From the NCBI GenBank assembly GCA_900762805.1, contig CAAFHY010000254.1, forward strand, positions 1-15,810: a DNA stretch of 15,810 bases. Reading direction: 5' to 3'. Position 1 is the first letter of the stretch; the number at the start of each line of letters is the position of its first letter. This DNA comes from Oscillospiraceae bacterium (GTDB lineage Bacteria > Bacillota > Clostridia > Oscillospirales > Ruminococcaceae). The notes below the pieces were generated by a model. That model worked only from the letters and a program-made list of their open reading frames with translations. It had not been told where the DNA came from and made no database searches. Shown piece by piece: positions 7,278 to 14,671 of this stretch. A program made the translations under genes and the position numbers.

Positions 7278-8341
7278 GCGCCGCCGAGCGGGCGGGAGAG
7301 GCCGTCTTTCGCTCAGGGGAAGCCGCCGCCTGCCCGGAAAACGGCTCTGCCCGCCGCCGGGCCAATCTTTCCTTTTTTGTGCCGCACGCCGGCTGCCCCC
7401 ACCGCTGCCTTTTCTGCGATCAGGCGGGCATCAGCGGGCGGGCGTCCGGCCCCACGCCCGACGAGGTGCGCGCCGCCTGTGAGGAGCACCTGTCCGACCG
7501 GCCCGACCGGCGCTACGAGATCGCTTTTTTCGGCGGCAGCTTCACGGCCATCGACCGGCGCTATATGACGGCGCTGCTCGAAGCGGCCGCCCCCTTCGTG
7601 CGGGCGGGACGGGCCGCCGGCATCCGCCTTTCAACGCGCCCCGATGCTGTTGACGATGAAACGCTCCGGCTGCTCAGGAGCTTCGGCGTTACCGCCGTCG
7701 AGCTGGGCGCGCAGAGCATGGACGATGCCGTGCTGCGCGCCAATGGCCGCGGCCACACGGCGGAGGATGTCCGCCGCGCCTCGGCCGCCGTCAAAGCCGC
7801 CGGCCTTGAGCTGGGGCTTCAGATGATGGTGGGGCTTTACGGGGAGACCGACCCCGAAGAGGCTGCCCGGCAGACGGCGTATGCGCTGGCGGCTCTCAGG
7901 CCCGACACCGTGCGCATCTACCCTACGCTGGTGCTGGAGGGCGCCGGGCTGGCCGCGCTCTGGCGGGCCGGCCGCTACCAGCCGCTGACGCTGGAGCAGG
8001 CTATCGCTGTCACGGCGCCGCTGCTTTCCTTTTTTGAAGAACAGGGTATCCGTGTCATCCGCGCCGGGCTGCACGCCGAGCCGGGGCTGGAGAGCTGCCT
8101 GCTGGCCGGCCCCTGGCATCCTGCCTTCCGCGACCTCTGTGAAGGATGGCTGCTGCGGCAGGCCATCCAATATCTTCTTGCATCTGCGCCCCGCGGGGCG
8201 TATACTGTATATGTTGCCCCAGGCGGCGAGAGCCGCGCGGCGGGCAACGGCCGGTGCAACCTGCGCTACTTCGGGCAGCAGGGCTATCGGCTGACCATCC
8301 GTCCCCGCACGGGGCCGGGCCGGTACCAAGCTGAACTTTAA
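7274..8341 (+). CDS. Radical SAM protein, Elp3-like group without acetyltransferase domain
   Basis: A 355-residue radical SAM protein. The iron-sulfur motif C41-x3-C45-x2-C48 sits in VPHAGCPHRCLFCDQ, the variant typical of the Elp3/COG1243-like group. It is followed by AFFGGSFTAID (84-94), the LSTRPD segment (119-124), VELGAQSMDD (142-151) and LQMMVGLYGET (182-192), all features of the Elp3-like TIM-barrel. No GNAT acetyltransferase domain follows; the last ~80 residues form a short tail. Full-length Elp3 modifies wobble uridine in tRNA; the function of the short bacterial relatives beside rnc and smc is not established to my knowledge, so none is given. Residues 1-30 are low-complexity and unconserved. 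The start is GTG, overlapping the rnc stop as GTGA; no ATG lies near the conserved core. Confidence 0.9.
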   Translation: MSAAERAGEAVFRSGEAAACPENGSARRRANLSFFVPHAGCPHRCLFCDQAGISGRASGPTPDEVRAACEEHLSDRPDRRYEIAFFGGSFTAIDRRYMTALLEAAAPFVRAGRAAGIRLSTRPDAVDDETLRLLRSFGVTAVELGAQSMDDAVLRANGRGHTAEDVRRASAAVKAAGLELGLQMMVGLYGETDPEEAARQTAYALAALRPDTVRIYPTLVLEGAGLAALWRAGRYQPLTLEQAIAVTAPLLSFFEEQGIRVIRAGLHAEPGLESCLLAGPWHPAFRDLCEGWLLRQAIQYLLASAPRGAYTVYVAPGGESRAAGNGRCNLRYFGQQGYRLTIRPRTGPGRYQAEL

Positions 8342-8343
8342 GT

Positions 8344-8348
8344 GGAGA
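8344..8348 (+). promoter_or_regulatory. Shine-Dalgarno supporting the TTG start of smc
   Basis: GGAGA lies seven bases before the TTG at 8356, in the 14-nt gap after the radical SAM gene. There is no in-frame ATG that would keep the conserved SMC N-terminus (MFLKYIEILGFKSF), so this site fixes the unusual start. Confidence 0.75.
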
Positions 8349-8355
8349 ATCAACA

Positions 8356-11300
8356 TTGTTTCTGAAGTATATCGAGATACTCGGGTTCAAATCCTTTCCC
8401 GATAAGACGAGAATAGAATTCGAGCAGGGCCTGACCGCCATTGTCGGCCCCAACGGAAGCGGCAAAAGCAACATCAGCGACGCGATCCGATGGGTGCTGG
8501 GCGAGCAGTCATCCAAATCGCTCCGCGGCACCAAGATGGAGGACGTCGTTTTCGACGGCTCCAAAAACCGCGGGGCTATGGGCTATGCCAGCGTTACGCT
8601 CTGCCTGGATAATACCGACGGCCGCATCCCCGATGTCGGCCCCAAGCTGCTTATCGGCCGCCGCTACTACCGCAGCGGCGACAGTGAATATACCATCAAC
8701 GGCGCTGCCGCCCGCCTGCGCGATGTGCGTGAGATGTTCCTCGACACCGGTCTCGGCCGTGACGGTTATTCCATCATCGGGCAGGGCCGTATCGACGCTA
8801 TTGTCGCCGCCAAAAGCAGCGACCGGCGCGAGATCTTTGAGGAGGCCTCCGGCATCGCCAAATACCGCTTCCGCAAGGAGGAGGCCGACCGCCGCCTGAC
8901 GCAGGCGCAGGAAAATATCGAGCGCCTGCGCGATATCCTGGATGAGCTGGAGGCCCGCGTCGGCCCGCTTGAGACGCAGAGCCGCAAGGCAAAGGAGTTT
9001 CTGGCGCTGTCGGAGCAGCGCCGCGGGCTGGAGATCACGCTCTATTGCGATACCATCCGCCGCACACGCGACCAGCTGCGCGAGCAGGTGAACAAGTTGG
9101 CTGTCGCCAAGGCCGAATATACCCGCCTGAGCGACAGCATGACCGATATCGAGCAGCGCATCGAGCACAACAGCGAGCTTTCGCGCGAGTATGCCGTCAG
9201 GATCGACCGGTGCAACAGCGAAATCAACGGTCTGGCCGAGCGGCAGGGCGTGCTGGAGGGAGAGCTGGCGGTGCTGCAGAACGATCTCAGCCACCACGAG
9301 GAGGAATACCGGCGCTTCGGGCAGGAGCTGAGCGCCTTTGACGATACCGACGGCGAGATAGCTGGAACGGAAAAGCGGCTCAAGGAGGCCATCGAGCAGA
9401 ACGGGCGCGACGTTGCCGCTGCCGAAAGCGAGATCGAACAGGCTTCGGCTGAGCTGGCCGATATCATCGTGAGCGGCGAAAGCTCCGATAAGCTGCGCAC
9501 GCAGGCCGCCGGCGAGCTGGCCGAGGCGACGGCACGCCTGACCGATATCCGCGTGCAGGCCGTCTCCGAAAAGAGCAGTGCCGAGGCCGGCGAGCGCCGC
9601 ATCGAGGCCATTGAGGATGCGCTGGCCGAGAACAGCGAGGCGCTGTCCTCCCTTAATGAGCAGCTGTCGGCTGCCGAACGGGCCTTTGACAGCGTGCAGA
9701 AGGAAATCACCCGCGCCGAGAACCGGCGCGACGGGCTGGCGCTCAAGCTGGCCGGCAAGAACGAGGCCATGCAGCGTCTCAACGGCTCCATCAACAGCGC
9801 CGTGTTTGCCGCCAACGAGTGCTCGCACCGCATCAAGATACTGACCGACCTTGAGCAGACGATGGAGGGCTACGTCGGCAGCGTCCGCCGCATCGTGCAG
9901 GCGCGCCGCGACCGGGAGCTGAAGGGCGTTGTGGGCACCGTTGCCTCACTGCTGACCATCGAGCCGGGCTACGAGGTGGCCATTGAGGCCGCTATCGGCG
10001 CCGCGCTGCAGAACATCGTTGTGGAGGATGAGTCGGCGGCCAAAGCGGCCATCGCCTATCTCAAGCAGGCGCGCGCCGGCCGCGCCACCTTCCTGCCCCT
10101 CACCACCATCCGCCCGTCGCAGTTCGACGGTACGCTGGGCGCGGGGGCGCGGGGCATGGCGGCCGATTTCGTGCGCTGCGACAGCCGTTATCAGGCAGTC
10201 GTCAGCAATCTGCTGGGGCGCATCATCGTGGCCGAGGATATCGACGACGCCGCCGACATTGCCCGCAGGAACCGGCACCGGTTCCGCGTCGTGACGATGG
10301 ACGGCCAGCTGGTCAACGTCGGCGGCTCCTTCACCGGCGGCTATATTGCCAAGGGGTCGGGCGTGCTGTCCCGCCGCGCCGAGATCGAGGAGCAGCAGAA
10401 GCGCCTGACCGGTCTGGAGCAGCAGATCAAGGAGCTGCGCGATAAGGCCGCCGCCGAATCGGCCGAGGTCGGCGCTTTGAACGAGCAGATGGCCTCCTTT
10501 GAAAGCGAGATCGTAGGCAAAAATGAGGAGCGCGTGCGCACCGAGGCGCTGGCTGACGGCCTGCGCGCCCAGCGGGACGCCGCCGAGACTGCCCACGGCA
10601 GCCTGCAGGCCGAGTGCGAGGCGCTGCGCGCCGAGCTTGACCGCCGCACGGCCGAGCTGAGCCGACTGGCCTCCGAACAGCAGCTGCTGGAGGCCCGTAC
10701 AGCCGAGCTGGAAAAGAGTGCCCGCGAGGGCAGCGCGGCCGATTATATCGAGCGCCGCGCCAAGGCGCAGGACCGTGTCGGCGAGCTCAAGCTGCGCCGC
10801 ATGGAGCTGCTCAAGGATGGGGAAGCGCTGGCCGATCAGCTGCGCGCCCTGCATGAGCGGCTGCAGTCGGTCGATGAACGCCGCGCCGAGTGCCGCCGGC
10901 TTTATGAAATAGCCGGCCAGCTGGCTGAGGCCAAGCGGAAGGAGCTGGAGGCCCACCGTGCCAAGCTCGCCGCCGTGGCCGACGATATCGTTTTCCGCCG
11001 CGGCGAAATAGCTGAGTGCATCGAGAACCGCAATAAAAAGGAACAGGAAACGGTCGGCCTGCGCGCCAAAGAAAAGGAATGCATGGCCGAGCGCGAGAAT
11101 ATGACCCGTGAAGCCGCCCGTCTGGAGGAACGCCGTGCGGCGGCCGAGCAGGAGAGCGAGCGCACCGTCGCCCGCCTCTGGGAGGAATACGAGCTGACCC
11201 CGGCCGAGGCCGAGGGGCTGTGCGTGCCGTTTGAGCGGGTATCCGATCTGCGCGCCGAGGTGGGCGCGCTGCGCCAGAAAATCAAGTCTCTCGGCCATGT

Positions 11301-11907
11301 CAACGTGGCAGCTATCGACGAATATAAGGCTGTTGTCGAGCGCCGCGACTTCCTCAAGGCGCAGTACAACGACGTCAACGCCTCGCGGCTGGAGCTGATG
11401 CGCCTCATCGAATCGCTCATGAAGGAGATGACCGAGCTGTTTACCGACTCCTTCGGCCGCATCAGCGAGAACTTCTCGCGCATCTTTACCGAGCTGTTCG
11501 GCGGCGGTGAGGCCAAGGTCTACCTCACCGACGAAAACGACGTGCTGGAGAGCGGCATCGAGATCGACGCCCACCCGCCGGGCAAGATCATCAAGAACAT
11601 ATCGTCGCTGAGCGGCGGGGAAAAGGCGCTGGTCGCCATCGCTCTCTACTTTGCCATGCTGAGCGTCAATCCTTCCCCGTTCTGCGTGCTCGACGAGATC
11701 GACACGGCGCTTGACGACAGCAACGTCATCCGCTTTGCCCGCTACATCAACACCATCACCGATAAGACCCAGTTCCTGGCCATCACCCACCGCCGCGGCA
11801 CGATGGAAAACGCCGCCGTGCTGTACGGGGTCACGATGCAGGAGGAGGGCGTCTCGCGCCTGCTGAAGCTGGATGTTGAATCGGTTGACGCCACTCTGAT
11901 AAGGTAG
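8356..11907 (+). CDS. smc: Chromosome segregation protein SMC
   Basis: A 1183-residue SMC ATPase, the usual length for bacterial Smc, which with ScpA and ScpB forms the condensin that loops and resolves newly replicated chromosomes. The head's N-lobe has the Walker A motif GPNGSGKS (31-38) and the Q-loop region VLGEQS (47-52). Long coiled-coil arms run from about 170 to 500 and 680 to 1010, rich in Glu, Arg, Ala and Leu. They flank the hinge (about 504-670), which begins near EGYVGSV and ends near GGSFTGGYIAKGSGVLSRR. The C-lobe has the ABC signature LSGGEKAL (1085-1092) and Walker B FCVLDEIDTALDD (1109-1121) with catalytic E1114. Translation starts at TTG. scpA and scpB are not in the window. 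Next to rnc and ftsY, as in many Bacillota. Confidence 0.97.
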   Translation: MFLKYIEILGFKSFPDKTRIEFEQGLTAIVGPNGSGKSNISDAIRWVLGEQSSKSLRGTKMEDVVFDGSKNRGAMGYASVTLCLDNTDGRIPDVGPKLLIGRRYYRSGDSEYTINGAAARLRDVREMFLDTGLGRDGYSIIGQGRIDAIVAAKSSDRREIFEEASGIAKYRFRKEEADRRLTQAQENIERLRDILDELEARVGPLETQSRKAKEFLALSEQRRGLEITLYCDTIRRTRDQLREQVNKLAVAKAEYTRLSDSMTDIEQRIEHNSELSREYAVRIDRCNSEINGLAERQGVLEGELAVLQNDLSHHEEEYRRFGQELSAFDDTDGEIAGTEKRLKEAIEQNGRDVAAAESEIEQASAELADIIVSGESSDKLRTQAAGELAEATARLTDIRVQAVSEKSSAEAGERRIEAIEDALAENSEALSSLNEQLSAAERAFDSVQKEITRAENRRDGLALKLAGKNEAMQRLNGSINSAVFAANECSHRIKILTDLEQTMEGYVGSVRRIVQARRDRELKGVVGTVASLLTIEPGYEVAIEAAIGAALQNIVVEDESAAKAAIAYLKQARAGRATFLPLTTIRPSQFDGTLGAGARGMAADFVRCDSRYQAVVSNLLGRIIVAEDIDDAADIARRNRHRFRVVTMDGQLVNVGGSFTGGYIAKGSGVLSRRAEIEEQQKRLTGLEQQIKELRDKAAAESAEVGALNEQMASFESEIVGKNEERVRTEALADGLRAQRDAAETAHGSLQAECEALRAELDRRTAELSRLASEQQLLEARTAELEKSAREGSAADYIERRAKAQDRVGELKLRRMELLKDGEALADQLRALHERLQSVDERRAECRRLYEIAGQLAEAKRKELEAHRAKLAAVADDIVFRRGEIAECIENRNKKEQETVGLRAKEKECMAERENMTREAARLEERRAAAEQESERTVARLWEEYELTPAEAEGLCVPFERVSDLRAEVGALRQKIKSLGHVNVAAIDEYKAVVERRDFLKAQYNDVNASRLELMRLIESLMKEMTELFTDSFGRISENFSRIFTELFGGGEAKVYLTDENDVLESGIEIDAHPPGKIIKNISSLSGGEKALVAIALYFAMLSVNPSPFCVLDEIDTALDDSNVIRFARYINTITDKTQFLAITHRRGTMENAAVLYGVTMQEEGVSRLLKLDVESVDATLIR

Positions 11908-11914
11908 GTCTGCC

Positions 11915-12814
11915 ATGGGATTTTTTGACAAACTGAAGCGCTCGCTCACCAAGACGCGCCGCGGTCTCGGCTGCTTTGAGGGAAAGGTCAACGCCGATTT
12001 CTTCATGGAGCTGGAGGAGCGGCTGGTTATGGCCGACACCGGCCTCGATGTGGCCGGGCTCATCTGCGAGAGGTCGAAGGAGGCGCTCAAGTCCGCCCAT
12101 ATTTCCGATGCCTCGCTTGCCCGCCCCATCGTCACCGAGGTCGTGGCCGACCTTATGCGCGCCGAGCAGCCAATGGCGCTCGACGGCCGGCCCTCCGTCA
12201 TCCTGCTTATCGGTGTCAACGGCGCCGGCAAAACGACAACGGCCGGTAAGCTGGCCCGCTATTATACCGAGAACGGAAAAAGCGTGCTGCTGGCTGCCGC
12301 CGACACCTTCCGCGCCGCCGCCATCGACCAGCTCTGCGTGTGGGCCGAACGCGCGGGCGTGCCTATCGTCAAGGGACATGAGGGGGGCGACAGCGCCTCC
12401 GTCATCTTTGACGCCGTTTCCTCCGCCAAGGCCAAAGGCATCGACCTTGTTATCTGCGACACGGCCGGCCGGCTGCACAACAAGAAAAATCTGATGGAGG
12501 AGCTGGCCCGCATGGCGCGCGTTATCGGTAAGGCCTGCCCCGGCGCGCCGGTTGAAACGCTGCTGGTGCTTGACGCCGTCACGGGGCAGAACGCTATCAA
12601 TCAGGCCGCCGAGTTTTCGCGGGCTGCCGGTGTTACCGGCATCGTGCTGACCAAGCTCGACGGAACGGCCAAGGGCGGCAGCGTCATTGCCGTCAAGGAG
12701 AAGCTGGGCATCCCGGTGCGCTTTATCGGCGTTGGCGAGGGCATCGACGATCTGTCGGTCTTTGTTCCTGACGACTTCGCTTCGGCACTGTTCGGCAAAG
12801 AGGAAGAGGCATGA
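11915..12814 (+). CDS. ftsY: Signal recognition particle receptor FtsY
   Basis: A 299-residue FtsY, the GTPase that docks the SRP (Ffh) and its ribosome at the membrane translocon. The long acidic A domain of E. coli FtsY is absent; the protein begins almost at the NG domain with MGFFDKLKRSLTKTRR, a short amphipathic, basic start suited to membrane contact. The N domain covers about 20-90. The G domain has the P-loop GVNGAGKTTT (100-109), the insertion-box start AADTFRAAAIDQL (128-140), DTAGRLHNK (182-190), the guanine-specificity motif TKLDGTAKGG (246-255) and FIGVGE (270-275). It begins 7 bases after the smc stop, with a weak AGG-type ribosome binding site, and overlaps rdgB by 4 nt. ffh, often nearby in Bacillota, is not the next gene here. 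Confidence 0.97.
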   Translation: MGFFDKLKRSLTKTRRGLGCFEGKVNADFFMELEERLVMADTGLDVAGLICERSKEALKSAHISDASLARPIVTEVVADLMRAEQPMALDGRPSVILLIGVNGAGKTTTAGKLARYYTENGKSVLLAAADTFRAAAIDQLCVWAERAGVPIVKGHEGGDSASVIFDAVSSAKAKGIDLVICDTAGRLHNKKNLMEELARMARVIGKACPGAPVETLLVLDAVTGQNAINQAAEFSRAAGVTGIVLTKLDGTAKGGSVIAVKEKLGIPVRFIGVGEGIDDLSVFVPDDFASALFGKEEEA

Positions 12815-13413
12815 GATTTCTGGCAGCCACAAACAACCGCGGCAAGCTGCGTGAGATCCGCGAGATTTTGGAAGAATACGGGCACGAGTGTCTGTCGATG
12901 GCCGAGGCCGGTATCCATTCCGACCCGGAGGAAACGGGCGAGACGCTGGAACAAAACGCCGTCATCAAGGCGCGGGCTGCGGCGGCGCTCACCGAGCTTC
13001 CCGTGCTGGCTGACGACAGCGGTGTGCTGGTCGATGCGCTGGGCGGACTGCCCGGCGTCCATACCGGCCGCTACGCGTGCGAGCACGCTACCGACGATGA
13101 AAATATCGACAAGCTGCTCGACGCCATGAAGGATATTCCCGACGGGCAGCGCGCCGCCCGCTTTGAAACGGTGGCGGCCGCTGTGATCGACGGCCGGCTG
13201 CTTATCACCCGCGGTACCTGCCATGGCTATATCGGGCGCGAGAGGCTGGGGGTCGGCTTCGGCTACAAGCCTGTCTTTTATCTGTCGGCCGGTGTTACGC
13301 TGGCGACCTTGCCGGAGGAGGAGCTCAACCGGATCTCCCACCGCGGGCACGCCGTCCGCGCTCTGTGCGAGCTGCTGAAGCAGCAGGCAGAAGGAAGCGG
13401 GACAACAGAGTGA
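12811..13413 (+). CDS. rdgB: Non-canonical purine NTP pyrophosphatase (RdgB/HAM1 family), divergent pocket
   Basis: A 200-residue HAM1/RdgB-family protein, expected to hydrolyse dITP, ITP and XTP to monophosphates so that deaminated purines are not incorporated. The order of motifs is conserved: ATNNRGKLREI (6-16), EETGETLEQNAVIKA (40-54), the metal-site ADDSG (67-71), GVHTGRYA (82-89), ARFETVA (116-122), GFGYKPVF (149-156) and ISHRGHA (175-181). Two positions that are nearly invariant differ: the Asp of FGYDP is K153, and the Lys before the ISHR block is L172. In human ITPA the matching Asp and Lys contact the nucleotide (from memory). Start ATG at 12811, a 4-nt ATGA overlap with ftsY. It looks like an intact protein whose substrate preference may differ. 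Confidence 0.9.
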   Translation: MRFLAATNNRGKLREIREILEEYGHECLSMAEAGIHSDPEETGETLEQNAVIKARAAAALTELPVLADDSGVLVDALGGLPGVHTGRYACEHATDDENIDKLLDAMKDIPDGQRAARFETVAAAVIDGRLLITRGTCHGYIGRERLGVGFGYKPVFYLSAGVTLATLPEEELNRISHRGHAVRALCELLKQQAEGSGTTE

Positions 13414-13784
13414 AGTGATCAGGCGGTTCTATACGTTCCGTATTGCTTTGGGAAGCGTTCCAATACCCATATCAGGGGGCTGACAGCGGCCGGCGGCGCA
13501 AATGCCGCGCCGCACAGGTACCCGGATGCTTCAGGGCGGCACGCAGCCAAAAACGGGGAATGGCCTGCGGCAGCGGCAAGATCCCGGCGCGGGCGCTCCG
13601 GCGTTCAAGCCTGACCACGGTCCTGCCCGGCAGCCGCGCCGGAGGCCGCGTTTCGAGCGGCGCAAGCGTCGCATTATAAAACGAGTAAATCAATGATCGG
13701 GCATTTCGGATCGGCGCGCCGTCTGTCATACCGGCCGCCGAAGCATTTTCATTCGCCCCTGCACATTTGAAGTAAGGATAGACT
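13414..13784 (+). other. 371-bp intergenic spacer with several inverted repeats
   Basis: This is the only long gap in the window. It holds GTATTG (13440-13445) with CAATAC (13461-13466); GCGGCGC (13493-13499) with GCGCCGC (13507-13513), a perfect 7-bp stem with a 7-base loop; CCGGCGCGG (13584-13592) with CCGCGCCGG (13634-13642), a perfect 9-bp pair; GCCGC (13645-13649) with GCGGC (13657-13661); and a G-U-containing 6-bp stem at 13657-13672. An AT-rich patch follows (13673-13695), with TATAAA at 13675-13680 that could be part of a promoter, but no good -35 box is seen. None of the hairpins has a T run after it, so no clear terminator is visible for the upstream operon. Short open frames exist on both strands but lack ribosome binding sites. 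I recognise no tRNA, SRP RNA, RNase P or 6S RNA. Confidence 0.6.
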
Positions 13785-14072
13785 ATGATTAATTCCAAAC
13801 AGCGCGCCGCCCTGCGCGGCGCAGCCAACGGCATCGAGCCGATTTTCCAGATCGGAAAGGACGGTATCAGCCCCGCCCAGCTTGCGGGTATCGACAAGGC
13901 GCTCACCGCCCGCGAGCTTATCAAGATAACGGTGCTGGAGACCTCTCCCCTCACCCCGCGCGAGGCGGCCGGAGCCGTCTGCGAGGCGCTCTCGGCCGAG
14001 CCGGTCCAGGTCATCGGCGGTAAGCTCGTCGTCTACCGCCGCAACCCGGACATCGACCGCTTCGGGATCTGA
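13785..14072 (+). CDS. yhbY: CRM-domain RNA-binding protein YhbY
   Basis: A 95-residue single CRM-domain protein of the YhbY family, which binds pre-50S ribosomal particles and helps ribosome assembly. It shows the family pattern from the start: SKQRAALRGAAN (4-15), IFQIGKDGISPAQL (20-33), with the GxxG-type RNA-binding loop as GKDG, then the DKALTARELIKITVLE block (37-52) and VQVIGGKLVVYRRN (74-87). TAAGGA at 13773-13778 lies six bases before the ATG. It is the first gene of the second cluster, and a promoter is expected in the spacer before it. nadD starts two bases after its stop. yhbY beside nadD, yqeK and rsfS is the usual Bacillota order. Confidence 0.94.
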   Translation: MINSKQRAALRGAANGIEPIFQIGKDGISPAQLAGIDKALTARELIKITVLETSPLTPREAAGAVCEALSAEPVQVIGGKLVVYRRNPDIDRFGI

Positions 14073-14074
14073 CT

Positions 14075-14671
14075 ATGGCTATCCGTTCGATCCTCATCTA
14101 CGGCGGCGCCTTCAACCCGCCCCATAAAGGGCACATCGCTCTGCTCAATGCGGCCATCGAGGGCGTTCACCCCGACCGCACACTGGTCATCCCCACCAAG
14201 ATCAGCCCCCATAAGCAGGGTGGCGGCGTCTCCTTCTGGCAGCGCTTTCATATGTGCCGCTGCTTTCTCAGTCTGCCGGGGGTGCGGCGCAGTATTCTGG
14301 AATGGCTGCTGCCCGGCAAGAGCTACACCCTCAATACCGTTAAAAGGCTCAAAAAGCGTCATCCGGGGGCCGGCATTTTCCTGCTGATCGGCACCGATAT
14401 GCTGGCAACCTTTACCGAGTGGTATCACTATAAGGAGCTGCTGGCGGCCTGTACGCTGGTGGCCGGCGGCCGCGAGGGCGATGACGACACTGAAATCGCG
14501 GCGGCTGCGTCGGCGCTCGAAGCCGAGGGCGGCCGTGTCGTCCTTCTGCGGCACCGGCCCTTTGAGATCAGCTCGACCGAGATCCGCCGCGCCTTTGCCG
14601 AGACCGGCCGGTGTGACGCTGTCACGCCGGAGGTCGAAGCCTATATTATCAGGAACAGGCTGTATGGATAA
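14075..14671 (+). CDS. nadD: Nicotinate-nucleotide adenylyltransferase NadD
   Basis: A 198-residue NadD, which adenylates nicotinate mononucleotide to deamido-NAD in NAD synthesis. The nucleotidyltransferase signature GGAFNPPHKGH is at residues 10-20, with the HxGH-like HKGH end. IPTKISPHK (39-47) fits the substrate loop, LIGTDMLATFTEW matches the G(A/T)DM...W block of the family, and ISSTEIRR near residue 166 is the C-terminal (I)SSTxIR motif that binds triphosphate. Length is typical. It starts two bases after yhbY with no strong Shine-Dalgarno, so coupling is likely, and ends with an 8-nt overlap into yqeK. Confidence 0.95.
   Translation: MAIRSILIYGGAFNPPHKGHIALLNAAIEGVHPDRTLVIPTKISPHKQGGGVSFWQRFHMCRCFLSLPGVRRSILEWLLPGKSYTLNTVKRLKKRHPGAGIFLLIGTDMLATFTEWYHYKELLAACTLVAGGREGDDDTEIAAAASALEAEGGRVVLLRHRPFEISSTEIRRAFAETGRCDAVTPEVEAYIIRNRLYG

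Noticed and set aside
9946..12231. Very long open frame (761 codons) on the - strand opposite smc and ftsY
   Set aside because: It runs antisense to two intact, motif-complete genes; GC-rich codons with few A/T third positions make stop codons rare on the opposite strand. The translation is low-complexity (Leu, Gly, Ala, Gln rich) and matches no family.
13675..13680. TATAAA as the -10 box of a yhbY promoter
   Set aside because: The bases 17-18 nt upstream (TTTCGAG region) match a -35 box poorly, so it is mentioned only as a weak possibility and not listed as a promoter.
13502..13696. 64-codon + strand open frame in the spacer encoding an Arg-rich basic peptide
   Set aside because: There is no Shine-Dalgarno before the ATG, its start lies in the loop of a GC-rich hairpin, its last codons run into the AT-rich patch with A/T-ending codons unlike the neighbours, and I recognise no homologue. 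Possible but unsupported.
13712..13721. Perfect palindrome CGGCGCGCCG as an operator or attachment site
   Set aside because: A 10-bp GC palindrome is expected by chance in sequence this GC-rich, and no second copy or regulator gene is nearby.
13472..14014. 180-codon - strand open frame through the spacer, with an internal ATG giving an 85-residue peptide in the spacer
   Set aside because: It has no ribosome binding site, overlaps yhbY antisense and shows no recognisable motif. Third-position GC is moderate and not decisive.
14481..14663. Upstream extension of yqeK by 61 residues
   Set aside because: It overlaps the catalytic C-terminal part of nadD in another frame; the ATG at 14664 with an 8-nt overlap is normal for this gene pair.
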